Positions 22,653 through 30,782 of a DNA stretch of 42,571 nucleotides are shown in pieces. Source of the stretch: Acidimicrobiales bacterium (GTDB lineage Bacteria > Actinomycetota > Acidimicrobiia > Acidimicrobiales > Bog-793); contig DATLTN010000017.1 of the NCBI GenBank assembly GCA_035533595.1, positions 1 through 42,571 of the forward strand, in the 5' to 3' direction. Below the pieces are notes generated by a model. The model saw only the letters and a list, made by a program, of their open reading frames with translations. It was not told the origin of the DNA and searched no databases. Position 1 is the stretch's first letter, and every line of letters starts with the position of its first letter. The position numbers were made by a program, and so were the translations under genes.

Positions 22653-23407
22653 TGGAGCACGAGGAGGCGGCCGAGCTGCTCGGCGCGTACGCCCTCGACG
22701 CCGTCGAGGGCGACGAGGTCGAGCGCCTCGAGGAGCACCTGCGCGGCTGCCCCCGCTGCCGTGGCGAGCTGCGGGCGCACCGCGAGGTCGCCGCCGCCCT
22801 CGGCAACTTCGGCGCGATCGCCCCCGAGGGGTTGTGGCAGAAGATCGCAGCGCGCGTCGCCGCCGAGGAGGAGGCGCCCCCGCCCCCGCCCCCGGGCTTT
22901 CTCTCGGCGCCGATCCCGCTCGCCCCCCGCCGGCGGGCGCGGGCGCTACGCGCCGCTCTCGGCGCCGTCGCGGCGGCCGTCCTCGTCGCCCTCGGCCTCT
23001 CGCTCGCGCACCTCGACCACGAGCTGAACACCCTGCAGCAGGCGACCGCCGCGCGCGGTCTCGCTCCCGCGGTCGCGGCGACGGCGCTCGGGCCGCACCA
23101 GACCGTGACCCTCACCGCGGCGCGTAGCGGGGCCCGCGCCGTGGTCGAGATCGCGCCCTCGGGCGCGGCGTACTGGGTGAGCTCGACGCTCGGCAACCTC
23201 GCTGCGGGGCGCACCTACCAGCTGTGGGCGCTCGTCGGCCGCCGACTCGTCTCGATCTCGCTGCTCGGCGCCGACCCGCACGGCTTCGCCGCGCTGCGCG
23301 TCGCGCCGAGCATGTCGATGCTGATGGTCACCTCTGAGCCGGCGGGGGGCTCGGTGCAGCCGACGACGCCCGTGCTGCTCGCGGCACCGCTCCCGCCGCT
23401 CGCCTGA
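22652..23407 (+). CDS. RskA-type anti-sigma factor with zinc-finger domain
   Basis: This 251-residue membrane protein begins with an anti-sigma zinc-binding domain, with His29, Cys33 and Cys36 in EEHLRGCPRC (H-x3-C-x2-C). A Pro-rich linker, one membrane helix near residues 90-112 and an extracytoplasmic RskA domain (VVEIAPSGAAYWVSSTLGNL, then RTYQLWALVG) follow. It should hold the preceding sigma factor until regulated proteolysis releases it. The ATG at 22652 shares one base with the sigma stop codon. An in-frame ATG at 22640 is also possible. The redox-sensitive cysteine pair found in some RskA proteins is not obvious in the outer domain. Confidence 0.92.
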   Translation: MEHEEAAELLGAYALDAVEGDEVERLEEHLRGCPRCRGELRAHREVAAALGNFGAIAPEGLWQKIAARVAAEEEAPPPPPPGFLSAPIPLAPRRRARALRAALGAVAAAVLVALGLSLAHLDHELNTLQQATAARGLAPAVAATALGPHQTVTLTAARSGARAVVEIAPSGAAYWVSSTLGNLAAGRTYQLWALVGRRLVSISLLGADPHGFAALRVAPSMSMLMVTSEPAGGSVQPTTPVLLAAPLPPLA

Positions 23408-23444
23408 GCGGCCGCCGGCGGGGCATGTCCTGCGGGCGAGGTCG

Positions 23445-23450
23445 TAGTCT
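23445..23450 (+). promoter_or_regulatory. -10 element of a leaderless promoter for the 82-residue protein
   Basis: TAGTCT is followed by 6 nt and the ATG at 23457, repeating the leaderless spacing seen at other genes here. Confidence 0.5.
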
Positions 23451-23456
23451 CGGGCA

Positions 23457-23705
23457 ATGGCCGTCGCCGATCACCAGAACCGTTGGCGCCCCCAGCCCGC
23501 CGAGTTCCTCGGCCGCGACGAGCGGGGCCGCTGGCAGGTGCACGGCACGACGGGGCTGTTCGAGGTGCTCTGCAGCACCTGCGGCGACGACGACGGGCCC
23601 TACGACGAGGCGAGCCCGGAGGTGCAGGCGCTACGCGGCCCGTACCGCAGCATCGAGCTCGTGCGCGAGGCGGTCGTCGTGCACCGGCTCTCGGAGGAGC
23701 CGTGA
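23457..23705 (+). CDS. Small conserved-looking protein with a CxxC motif
   Basis: This 82-residue hydrophilic protein has an aromatic-rich start (NRWRPQPAEFLGRDERGRW), a central CSTCGDDDG segment with a CxxC pair, and a regular C-terminal helix (YRSIELVREAVVVHRLSEE). The protein-like composition and a well-placed -10 hexamer support it as a real leaderless gene. The CxxC could bind metal or act as a thiol switch. I recognise no named family. It is convergent with the Ddn-like gene, with only 7 nt between the stops. Confidence 0.65.
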   Translation: MAVADHQNRWRPQPAEFLGRDERGRWQVHGTTGLFEVLCSTCGDDDGPYDEASPEVQALRGPYRSIELVREAVVVHRLSEEP

Positions 23706-23712
23706 CGAGCGG

Positions 23713-24186
23713 TCAGGCGGCCTCGAGGGTGAGGACGACGACCGGGATCGGGCGGGTCGTCTTCTGCTGGTAGTGGAAGTAGCGCCAGCCGGTGTTCGCG
23801 TTCGCGAGCCGGAGCAGGCGCTCGTAGCCCTCGCTGAAGCGCTCGACGATGCGGGCGCTGGCGCGCCTGCGCTCGGTGCCGAGCTGCACCTCGACGTGCG
23901 GGTCGGCGCGCAGGTTCTTCATCCAGTCCGGTTCGCTGTCGCTGCCGTTGTTGGAGGCGACGAGGACGAGCGCCTCGCCGTCGGTCGCGTAGGCGAGGGT
24001 CGCGGTGCGCTCGAGGCCGCTGCGCCGGCCGGTCGTGTGCAGGAGGAGGCAGCGGGTGCCCCCGATGCGCGCCCCGATGCGCCCCTTGCTGGCCTCGAAG
24101 ATCCGGCGGTGCAGGCGCAGCGCGCGCGTGAGCACGGCGTCGATCAGCGCGTCGGTGTCGATCTCGGGGCGCTTCGGCATGGGCAC
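23713..24186 (-). CDS. Deazaflavin (F420)-dependent nitroreductase family protein (Ddn-like)
   Basis: This protein of about 157 residues is a second Ddn/FDOR-A family member. CLLLHTTGRRSGLERTATLAY is the F420-phosphate loop. LVLVASNNGSDSEPDWMKNL is the family's central motif, HVEVQLGTERRRASARIV the third strand block, and FHYQQKTTRPIPVVVL the end. It likely uses F420H2 as hydride donor. Three starts are possible: GTG 24195, GTG 24186 and ATG 24180. I favour 24186 because AGGAG lies 8 nt upstream of it. It is divergent from the large membrane protein at 24237. Confidence 0.88.
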   Translation of the reverse strand: MPMPKRPEIDTDALIDAVLTRALRLHRRIFEASKGRIGARIGGTRCLLLHTTGRRSGLERTATLAYATDGEALVLVASNNGSDSEPDWMKNLRADPHVEVQLGTERRRASARIVERFSEGYERLLRLANANTGWRYFHYQQKTTRPIPVVVLTLEAA

Positions 24187-24236
24187 GGCTGTCACTCCTC
24201 GAAAAGGGCGGGCGGCCAGGCAAGGTTACGCGCGGC

Positions 24237-25856
24237 GTGCACCGCGCCGAGGCGGGCCCGGTGAGCGGGCGCCGCCTCGCGCAGGGGGCCCTCCTCCTCG
24301 CCGCGCTCGCCGCCCTCGCCCTCCTCCTCGACGAGGCCTCGCTGCACACCTACGTCGGCAACTCCGACGGCGCGACCGTGGTCCTCGAGGGACAGGCGAT
24401 CTCGGCAGGCCACCTCGCGCTGAGCGGCTGGTCGATGAGCCTCGAGTCCTTCTGGAGCATCGACGCCGTGGTCTACGCCGCGGTGGAGCGGGTCGCCGGG
24501 CTGCACGCCGATCTGCTGCACCTCGTCCCGAGCTTCCTCGCGATCGGCGTCGTCGTCGCCGGTGCGCTGCTCGCGCGCCGCGGCTGCAGCGGCGCGGCGA
24601 GGCCGGCCACCGTGCTCGCCGTGGTCGCGATCGTCGGCCTCCCGAGCCCGACGCTCGCCTTCTTCCTCCTGCAGGGGCCCTGGCACGTCGGCACCGTGCT
24701 GTGGACGCTCGTCGCCTTCGGCGCGCTCACCGCCCGTCGCGGTGGCTGGCTCTTGTTCGCCGTCGGCGCGCTCTTCCTCGCCGCCGCCCTCCTCGGCGAC
24801 TTCATGACCCTTGGCATCGCCCTCCTCCCGGTGCTCCTCGCCGGCGCCGCGACGATGGCCCGCCGGCGGTTCGCCGCCGGCCTGCGCCTCGCCGCCGCGG
24901 TCCCCGCGGCGGTCGCCCTCGCCGCCCTCGGGCGGCTGCTCGCGACGGCGATCGGCACCTTCACCCTCGTGAACCGCAATGTCGTGATCAGCAGGGGCCA
25001 GATCGGCCACAACGTGAGCCAATTGCCGGGGCGCCTCGCCGCGCTCTTCGGCGTCGGCAACCTGCCGCTGGACGTCACCCACCAGTCGGTGGCCGCCTCG
25101 GTGGCGCACGCCGTCGGCCTCGCCGGCGTGCTCGCGGCGGTCGGCTACGGCCTGTGGGTGCTGTGGCGGGGGATCCGCCGCCCGCAGCCCGAGGAGGACG
25201 CCCGCCTCGACGACCTCCTCCTCTTCGCCGTGCTCGGGAGCATCGCGACCTTCTTGCTCACCGCCCCGAGCAACAACGTCGACTACCTCCGCTACCTGCT
25301 GCCGGCGGTGCTCTTCGCCGCGGTGCTCGCCGGCCGCCACCTCGGCCACCTCGTCGCCGCCCTCGGCGACTCCCAGCCGCGCCGCCTCGTCCTCGGTGCG
25401 GGGGCGGCCCTCTCGCTCGCCTTTTTCCTCGACGCCACCCTCTACCTTGACCACCCGCCGCCCTCGCCGCCGGCCGTCGCGCTGAGCAGCTTTCTACGCG
25501 CCCATGACCTGCGGGTCGGCCTCGGCGACTACTGGAGCTCGTCGCTCGTCACCGTCGAGAGCGACGGCGACGTCGTGGTCCGCCCGGTCACCAACAACGC
25601 GGCGGGCAACCTGCTGCGCTACGACCGCCAGTCGAGCGACAGCTGGTACGCGGGGGTCTCGTTCCAGTTCTTCGTCTACGACACCCGCCGCCCCTGGCGC
25701 GCGGTCGACACCGCGAGTGCCGTCGCCACCTTCGGGATGCCGTCGCACACGTACTCCGTCGGTAGCTACCGGGTGCTCGTCTGGCCCCGTTCGGTGCACC
25801 TCTCGCCGAAGCTGCCCCACGAGGCCGAGCCTCTCAACTTCTACCTGCGCTTTTGA
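24237..25856 (+). CDS. Polytopic membrane protein, GT-C glycosyltransferase-like
   Basis: This 539-residue protein has about ten to eleven membrane helices in the first 400 residues and a soluble, strand-rich C-terminal domain (about 415-539). The first extracytoplasmic loop holds NSDGATVVLEGQAISAGH and SLESFWSIDAVVYA, with acidic residues placed where GT-C enzymes carry their catalytic Asp. The overall plan (acidic loop after helix 1, many helices, outer C-terminal domain) suggests lipid-linked sugar transfer, but no diagnostic family motif is present. It may equally be an uncharacterised actinobacterial membrane family. The GTG start is uncertain. A short hairpin follows the stop, and the GC content drops directly after this gene. 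Confidence 0.6.
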   Translation: MHRAEAGPVSGRRLAQGALLLAALAALALLLDEASLHTYVGNSDGATVVLEGQAISAGHLALSGWSMSLESFWSIDAVVYAAVERVAGLHADLLHLVPSFLAIGVVVAGALLARRGCSGAARPATVLAVVAIVGLPSPTLAFFLLQGPWHVGTVLWTLVAFGALTARRGGWLLFAVGALFLAAALLGDFMTLGIALLPVLLAGAATMARRRFAAGLRLAAAVPAAVALAALGRLLATAIGTFTLVNRNVVISRGQIGHNVSQLPGRLAALFGVGNLPLDVTHQSVAASVAHAVGLAGVLAAVGYGLWVLWRGIRRPQPEEDARLDDLLLFAVLGSIATFLLTAPSNNVDYLRYLLPAVLFAAVLAGRHLGHLVAALGDSQPRRLVLGAGAALSLAFFLDATLYLDHPPPSPPAVALSSFLRAHDLRVGLGDYWSSSLVTVESDGDVVVRPVTNNAAGNLLRYDRQSSDSWYAGVSFQFFVYDTRRPWRAVDTASAVATFGMPSHTYSVGSYRVLVWPRSVHLSPKLPHEAEPLNFYLRF

Positions 25857-25857
25857 G

Positions 25858-25874
25858 TGTGGAAGCGCTCCACA
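25858..25874 (+). terminator. Short hairpin after the large membrane-protein gene
   Basis: TGTGGA (25858-25863) pairs with TCCACA (25869-25874) across a 5-nt loop, starting 2 nt after the stop codon. There is no T-run. It may act as a weak terminator at the left edge of the lower-GC island. Confidence 0.35.
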
Positions 25875-25981
25875 GGGACGCTGCGGGCCGCCCATTGCCC
25901 GGGACCCTGGGGGATCGTTCGCGCGCGGCCGACGGGAGATGAGGCGCGGAGATCCCCCGTGAACCGCTGAGCGGACGAAAA

Positions 25982-26014
25982 GTTCATGTTGTCGTCAGGG
26001 TACGCGGCGATCCT
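25982..26014 (+). promoter_or_regulatory. Regulon promoter module, copy A (for the cytochrome-b561-like gene)
   Basis: GTTCATG (25982-25988), 4 nt, CGTCAGG (25993-25999), 9 nt, GATCCT as -10 (26009-26014), then 6 nt and the ATG at 26021. It is the most diverged of the six copies in the second half-site and the -10, but the spacing is identical to the others. The transcript should be leaderless. Confidence 0.65.
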
Positions 26015-26020
26015 TGCCAA

Positions 26021-26656
26021 ATGGAGCGACGCTCGCCGAGCCGGCCCGCGCGCCTGCACGCCCAGGCGGACGGCCCCGAGGGGGCGTCAAAGGGGGTCGA
26101 AGCGAACGCTCGCCTGACCGGTTCGACGGCGGCCGTGCTGCTCGTCCTGCTCGCCGCCGAGGGAGTCACGGTGCTCCGCATCGGCCCGCTCCTCAAACCG
26201 CACGTGTTCATCGGGATGCTCCTCATTCCACCGACTGCACTCAAGATCGGAAGCACCGGCTATCGCTTCGTCCGTTACTACACCGGCTCGCTCGCCTACC
26301 GACGAAAGGGACCGCCGCCGGCGCTCCTGCGCCTGTTGGGGCCCTTGGTCGTCGTGCTGACGATCGCCTTGATGGCAAGCGGCGTCGCGCTCTTGTTCGC
26401 GGGTGCGGGGCTCCGCCAGAACCTTCTTCTGATTCACAAGGCGAGCTTTGTCTTGTGGCTCGCAGCGATGACGGTCCATGTCCTCGGCCATCTCCTCGAC
26501 ACCGCCAAGCTCGCTCCGAGGGACTTCTATTGGCGAACTCGAAAGCAGGTGGCGGGCGCCGGACTTCGCCAGTGGTCGATCGCGGCGAGCTTGGTGGTCG
26601 GTGCATTGCTCGCAGCGGTGACCGTTGGCCGAGCGGGCCACTTCCTCGTCGGCTGA
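26021..26656 (+). CDS. Four-helix membrane protein, cytochrome-b561-like
   Basis: This 211-residue protein has a basic N-terminal tail and then helices at about 32-50, 61-80, 105-130 and 140-170, plus a C-terminal helix near 185-205. Histidines sit in helix positions that could ligate heme: KPHVFIGMLL in helix 2, and IHKASFVLWLAAMTVHVLGHLL, which holds three His. This is the pattern of small b-type cytochromes and ferric-reductase-like membrane proteins. Heme binding is inferred, not shown. The ATG lies 6 nt after the -10 of promoter copy A, so it is probably leaderless and part of the regulon. Codon usage is less GC-extreme than in region 2. Confidence 0.65.
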   Translation: MERRSPSRPARLHAQADGPEGASKGVEANARLTGSTAAVLLVLLAAEGVTVLRIGPLLKPHVFIGMLLIPPTALKIGSTGYRFVRYYTGSLAYRRKGPPPALLRLLGPLVVVLTIALMASGVALLFAGAGLRQNLLLIHKASFVLWLAAMTVHVLGHLLDTAKLAPRDFYWRTRKQVAGAGLRQWSIAASLVVGALLAAVTVGRAGHFLVG

Positions 26657-26778
26657 GGTCAACCTCTCCGCCCGCGCCATCTCTGCCAGCGCCTGGCGAG
26701 ATCTCTTCGTCAACGACGGGGGAGGGCAGCGCCCCGCATCTCGCATCACCCGGGCGGCTTCGGCGCGGTCAACCTTCG

Positions 26779-27789
26779 TCACGTGTAGATCGCAATGGTG
26801 ACGAGCGCCACCCCGGCCGCTCCGACAAGTTGGATCACCCGATTGTGAAGCACGAGGTCTTCAGGAGCACCGCCTTCACCCGTCTCGACGGCGAGTTCGA
26901 CAGCCAGCACGCCGAGGACGAAGGCGAGAATTGAAAGCTCGAAGAAGACGTTGTCGGAGTCGGGCCTGCCGACGTCGATGTGCGCGGCGCGCTCGAACGC
27001 CCATAGGCAATAGGCAACGATCGCGACGCCTGCCGCGATGATCCGGACTGAGCGAAGAAAGGGCTTGGGGTAACGGCTGAGCACCTCACGATGGGCGATG
27101 CTCGCTGTTCCGAGGGTGTCGATCTCTGCGGTGCGTTTGCCAGCGACGACGAGCAAGGCGGCTGCGGACGTCACGATGGCGAACCACGGCGAGATCGAGA
27201 TGTGAACGGCCACACCCCCAGCGATCGCTCGCAGGACGAATCCCGCCGAGACGCACCCGAGCTCGAGAATGGGCACGCGTTTCAGCCAGAGCGTGTAGGC
27301 GATGGTCGTCGCGCCGTAGGCGCCGAGCAGGACCGCGAGGCGGATCCCGGCGAGAAGGCCGGCGCCCGCGGTGGCGAGGAGGAGCAGCGCGCTCCCGAGC
27401 CCGATCGCAAGTTGCGAAGCAAGCTCGCCGGACGCGACCGGACGATGGCGTTTGTCGGGGTGGAGGCGGTCCGCCGGCGCGTCGATCGCGTCGTTCAGCA
27501 GATAGGTGCCAGCGGAGGCGACGAGGAAGATCCCCGCGGCCGCTGCGGTCCGGCCGATGATGGCCGGTCGGCCGAGCAGGCCGGCCGTTCCCGGCGCTGC
27601 GAAGACGAGCAGGTTCTTGATCCACTGGCGTGGTCGCGTCGCCACGAGGAGGCTGCAGAGGAGCGGCCGTCGTGAAGCACCCGCTTCCGGAGTCGCCGGT
27701 GACTTCGAGCGGTCACGCGTCGTCGGGGTCCGGCCCGCGCCGGCCCCCCTGTGATGGACGCGATGACGTTGCATGAGGCGGCCGGTCAT
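26779..27789 (-). CDS. UbiA-family prenyltransferase, decaprenyl-phosphate phosphoribosyltransferase-like
   Basis: This 336-residue protein has about nine helices and the UbiA signature NDAIDAPADRLHPDKRHRP (NDxxDxxxD). RPRQWIKNLLVFAAP, AGKRTAEIDTL and the SAGFVLRAIAGG segment are typical of the phosphoribosyltransferase subgroup that makes decaprenyl-phosphoryl-phosphoribose, precursor of the arabinose donor in mycobacterial cell walls. Helix counts and motifs fit that group better than quinone-pathway UbiA. It begins 3 nt after the stop of the phosphodiester glycosidase gene, so the two form an operon under promoter copy B. Either the ATG at 27789 or a GTG nine codons in may be the start. 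The pairing suggests a polyprenyl-linked sugar or teichoic-acid-like polymer. Confidence 0.88.
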   Translation of the reverse strand: MTGRLMQRHRVHHRGAGAGRTPTTRDRSKSPATPEAGASRRPLLCSLLVATRPRQWIKNLLVFAAPGTAGLLGRPAIIGRTAAAAGIFLVASAGTYLLNDAIDAPADRLHPDKRHRPVASGELASQLAIGLGSALLLLATAGAGLLAGIRLAVLLGAYGATTIAYTLWLKRVPILELGCVSAGFVLRAIAGGVAVHISISPWFAIVTSAAALLVVAGKRTAEIDTLGTASIAHREVLSRYPKPFLRSVRIIAAGVAIVAYCLWAFERAAHIDVGRPDSDNVFFELSILAFVLGVLAVELAVETGEGGAPEDLVLHNRVIQLVGAAGVALVTIAIYT

Positions 27790-27792
27790 CGG

Positions 27793-29136
27793 TTACGGCA
27801 CTCCCCGGGCCGACATCGTGAAATAGTCCCGAGACCACCACGGCTCGAAATAGCGCGCCGGCGAGCCCGACATGTCCGGGAGGAGGTCCGAGCCGTTCGC
27901 CGCATCCGCCGGCGCTGTCGGCGAAGAAGGAGAGTACGTCGCGAGGTTCACCCAGTCGGTGTTGATGTCGAGTTCCATCGCCCGCACGGCACCGGCTCGC
28001 GCGAGGAGGCCGGCCAGCGTCGTGATGTTGAGGCCCGGGCCGCCGACATAGACGAGCGCCCCGTTTCTCGTGACCCCGACGCCGGAACGCCAGACGTAAA
28101 TCTGATTCCCCAGGGTGTAGCCCCACTTCGTCGTGTCGTTGGCGTTCAAGCCGGGAACGGGCCGGCCACCGTCGACGAGGAGGTCGAGGTTCTGGCGAAC
28201 TGCGACCACGTCTGCGCTGAGGGTCGCGTCCCGACCCCACTGCGCCACCGTCGCGGTGCCGTCGCGGTAGATGACGAACGAGGCAGCGCCTTGCCGTAGT
28301 GGGTCGACGACGCGCCCATCGGTGTAGTAGCCGCCATTCGCGTTGCCCATCAGAAAGCCGGCGTTGAATGCGGCGACGAGGCTCCTCGCCGCTGCCGGTT
28401 GGATCGGCGCGGTGTTGGGGTAGGGCCCGCCGCCGGGGACCGTGCTGCCCGAGTAGAGCGTCGCGCGGAGCAGCTTGGTGTCCATCCATGCCACGCCGAC
28501 GACGAGGCTCGTGTGGATCGGATCGGGTCGGAGGAACGCCTCGTAGACAGCGGACAGACCATCGACCTTGCGCCCGACCTGGTGCCAGATGCCCTCTCCC
28601 GGGATCGCCGGGCTCGCGAGCGGCGGGATCGGCGCCGGTGCCGGGAGGTGCGCCGCGGAGCGGGCCGTCGCGTCAGAGGTAATCGCCCGGGCCGAAGGGG
28701 GCGGGATCGCTCCTTTGCGCGGCGCTCCGCCTACCGGAGGCTGGTGGTGGGAGTACCAAAGCGACTCCGCCCAGTTGACGACGGGGGCAGCCCCGTGCTC
28801 GCGCGCCCATTCCGCCAATCGTGCGCCGTTCGAAGCGCCAAGTCCCGGGTTGCCCAGCGCGCTTCCGAGTGACACCCACACCGGCGTGAGCAGGACAACG
28901 ACGACAAGTGCGGCGGAGCGATACGGATGTCGACCGACGATCGTTGTGCGAGCTGCCCTCAGTGCCCGCCGTCGCGACCGTCGACGACGGCGGGCGTTGG
29001 GGGAACGGACCTTGTGGTGACTTCGTGCTCGTGCCGGCTGGGAGTCGACGGTGGGTTCTGATGGCGGAGCGCCGAGGTCGCGGAGGTCTTCGAGCACGCG
29101 CGAAGAGCTCGGACGGAGATGGCGCGGCGCATTCAT
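27793..29136 (-). CDS. Phosphodiester glycosidase family protein (NAGPA domain), paralogue 1
   Basis: This 447-residue protein has a strongly basic N-terminal tail (residues 39-60), one membrane helix at about 74-95 and an outer domain of about 290 residues. The domain shows the NAGPA / exopolysaccharide phosphodiesterase features: VVGVAWMDTKLLRATLYSG, AAFNAGFLMGNANGGYYTDG, VVAVRQNLDLLVDGG and a C-terminal RAMELDINTDW with conserved acidic residues. The family removes terminal sugar phosphodiesters (as in the lysosomal uncovering enzyme) or processes teichoic-acid-like polymers. The start at 29136 is chosen because it gives a complete membrane anchor. The leader from promoter copy B carries a 13-codon upstream frame. 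UbiA follows after 3 nt. Confidence 0.85.
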   Translation of the reverse strand: MNAPRHLRPSSSRVLEDLRDLGAPPSEPTVDSQPARARSHHKVRSPNARRRRRSRRRALRAARTTIVGRHPYRSAALVVVVLLTPVWVSLGSALGNPGLGASNGARLAEWAREHGAAPVVNWAESLWYSHHQPPVGGAPRKGAIPPPSARAITSDATARSAAHLPAPAPIPPLASPAIPGEGIWHQVGRKVDGLSAVYEAFLRPDPIHTSLVVGVAWMDTKLLRATLYSGSTVPGGGPYPNTAPIQPAAARSLVAAFNAGFLMGNANGGYYTDGRVVDPLRQGAASFVIYRDGTATVAQWGRDATLSADVVAVRQNLDLLVDGGRPVPGLNANDTTKWGYTLGNQIYVWRSGVGVTRNGALVYVGGPGLNITTLAGLLARAGAVRAMELDINTDWVNLATYSPSSPTAPADAANGSDLLPDMSGSPARYFEPWWSRDYFTMSARGVP

Positions 29137-29203
29137 CCGCCGTCGGCCGCTTGCATCGCTGCCGAGCGGCCTTGGCCGAGAATGCAAAGGGCGTCCGGAG
29201 TGC

Positions 29204-29245
29204 TCAGCAAGCCGGGTGTCCGCTCGCGTGCCACGTGGTCCCCAT
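29204..29245 (-). CDS. Possible leaderless leader peptide of 13 residues (promoter B)
   Basis: The ATG at 29245 lies 7 nt after the -10 hexamer of promoter copy B and opens a frame reading MGTTWHASGHPAC before TGA. It ends 68 nt before the start of the glycosidase gene. The peptide is short but contains two His, one Trp and one Cys. The fixed 7-nt distance, also seen at promoters D and F, is the main argument for it; chance cannot be excluded. Confidence 0.35.
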   Translation of the reverse strand: MGTTWHASGHPAC

Positions 29246-29252
29246 GGCGAAA

Positions 29253-29285
29253 AGGGTAGAGAGCAAGCCTTACGGCGAGATGAAC
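29253..29285 (-). promoter_or_regulatory. Regulon promoter module, copy B (for glycosidase 1 and UbiA)
   Basis: On the minus strand: GTTCATC (29285-29279), 4 nt, CGTAAGG (29274-29268), 9 nt, TACCCT as -10 (29258-29253). It drives the leftward glycosidase-UbiA operon. It stands back to back with copy F, 71 nt away, inside the 29137-29609 intergenic region. Confidence 0.75.
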
Positions 29286-29355
29286 ACGCACCATTCAATA
29301 CTGGAGCTCTTGGATCACGGCACCGAGTGGGGGCCTTCCCGGTCGTAGCCCAGCT

Positions 29356-29388
29356 GTTCATGGCACCGTAAGGATCGGTCCCTATCGT
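29356..29388 (+). promoter_or_regulatory. Regulon promoter module, copy F (for glycosidase 2)
   Basis: GTTCATG (29356-29362), 4 nt, CGTAAGG (29367-29373), 9 nt, TATCGT as -10 (29383-29388). A GTG follows after exactly 7 nt. It drives the rightward phosphodiester glycosidase gene, with a leader of about 215 nt unless the 29396 frame is itself translated. Confidence 0.75.
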
Positions 29389-29395
29389 CCTAACG

Positions 29396-29629
29396 GTGAC
29401 GGAAATTGGGGGATCACCTCTCGATCGTTTACTACCAATTCGAGCGGATCGCAGCGTCTCACTGCGACCGCGCGGGCCGGCACAATTCACGCTTGCCGGC
29501 GTGGTGCCTTTTCCGGTGACGCACCGAGGGGCCGGGGCGACGCCGCCCCCGCCAGACAGAGGGCCTGCCTTGGTGTTCGGACCGCGCTGGACCGACGACC
29601 CCGAGACCGATGGCCCACCGCATCGCTGA
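29396..29629 (+). CDS. Possible leaderless 77-residue upstream frame overlapping glycosidase 2
   Basis: The GTG at 29396 is 7 nt after the -10 of promoter copy F. The frame runs 77 codons and ends 20 nt inside the start of the glycosidase gene at 29610, a layout that would couple their translation. The product is Pro/Arg/Gly-rich without a recognisable domain or signal, so it may matter only as a translated leader. The evidence is positional, not compositional. Confidence 0.35.
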   Translation: MTEIGGSPLDRLLPIRADRSVSLRPRGPAQFTLAGVVPFPVTHRGAGATPPPPDRGPALVFGPRWTDDPETDGPPHR

Positions 29630-30677
29630 AGCGGGCGGGGGTCCGAGCGCCGGGCGACGTCGCGTTCCGAGGTCCGTGGCGCGGCGGCGCCAGGCGCTCG
29701 TACTCGTGGCCGTCGCGCTGCCGTGCATCGGATTCGTCGGGGTTCTCCACTCGCTCGGCGCCGCTCGTGGAGCCCCGCACACTCCGACGAAAGCAAGGTC
29801 GACGAACCCCAAGGCGGTCGACGCGCCGGCGGTGTCGCTTGCGCCACCCGATGCGATCGGCCCCTTCCACCTCCCTCCGACGAGCGGCGAGGGTCAGTGG
29901 CGGCCGGTTGGCCGTCGCGTCGACAATCTCCCTGCGGTGTACGAGACGACGGTCCGGCTCCCGAGCAATGCGGCCGCCGGTGCCGGGATCGCCTGGATGG
30001 ACACGAAGCTGCTTCGAGCTCGCCTCTACTCGGGAAGCCTCAGCCCCGGAGGACTGTTCTGGAAGTACACCGCCCCGATCTCGCCCGCCGCCTCCCAGAC
30101 GCTCGTCGCGGCGTTCAACGGCGGGTTCCTGCTGAAAGACACGAACGGGGGCTACTTCAGTGAGCGCCACCTCGTCGCACCGCTCCGCACCGGCGCCGCG
30201 TCGCTCGTGATCTTCAAGAACGGCTCTGCGACGGTCGGTGAGTGGGGGCGAGATCTTGCGATGACGCCCGCAGTCGTCGCCGTGCGGCAGAACCTGACCC
30301 TCCTCATCGACCACGGCCAACCCGTCGCAGGGCTCAATCCGAATGACGTCTCGACTTGGGGGGTGAGTCTCCACGGGGTCGTCGACACGTGGCGATCCGG
30401 CCTCGGCGAAACCGCGAACGGCGCTCTCGTCTACGTGTCGGGCCAGATGACGATCGTCGACCTCGCGGACATCCTTGCGCGAGCCGGCTCGGTGCGAGCG
30501 ATGGTCCTTGACATGAACCCGAATTGGACCGTCTTCTCGATCTACGCGCCAACGAGCGGCAGCGGTGCTGCTTCGCCGTCGAACGGCTCCGACCTGCTTC
30601 CCGCGATGCTGCAGACGCCGGCCCGCTTTTTCGAACCCGCGTATTCCCGTGACTTTGTCACGATGTCCGCGCCGTAA
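29610..30677 (+). CDS. Phosphodiester glycosidase family protein (NAGPA domain), paralogue 2
   Basis: This 355-residue protein has a basic start, one membrane helix at about 29-50 and an outer NAGPA domain. The domain is clearly similar to paralogue 1 along its whole length: IAWMDTKLLRARLYSGSLSP, LVAAFNGGFLLKDTNGGYF, VVAVRQNLTLLIDHGQ, RAMVLDMNPNW and the closing NGSDLLPAM and FFEPAYSRDF match segment by segment. The two genes are divergent and probably arose by duplication. The protein should act outside the membrane on a sugar phosphodiester. It is expressed from promoter copy F and converges on the DoxX-Rieske gene. Confidence 0.85.
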   Translation: MAHRIAEAGGGPSAGRRRVPRSVARRRQALVLVAVALPCIGFVGVLHSLGAARGAPHTPTKARSTNPKAVDAPAVSLAPPDAIGPFHLPPTSGEGQWRPVGRRVDNLPAVYETTVRLPSNAAAGAGIAWMDTKLLRARLYSGSLSPGGLFWKYTAPISPAASQTLVAAFNGGFLLKDTNGGYFSERHLVAPLRTGAASLVIFKNGSATVGEWGRDLAMTPAVVAVRQNLTLLIDHGQPVAGLNPNDVSTWGVSLHGVVDTWRSGLGETANGALVYVSGQMTIVDLADILARAGSVRAMVLDMNPNWTVFSIYAPTSGSGAASPSNGSDLLPAMLQTPARFFEPAYSRDFVTMSAP

Positions 30678-30686
30678 CCGAGCGGT

Positions 30687-30701
30687 GCCCGTCCGGCGGG
30701 C
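30687..30701. terminator. Small hairpin between convergent regulon genes
   Basis: GCCCG (30687-30691) and CGGGC (30697-30701) form a 5-bp stem between the convergent glycosidase 2 and DoxX-Rieske genes. There is no T-run; the assignment is weak. Confidence 0.25.
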
Positions 30702-30782
30702 CTCATCACCGACGGCGATCGCTTCGGTACCCCGCAAGACCAAGGCCTCGCGGCGAGGCACAACGCTCCCGAGGACGACTAC

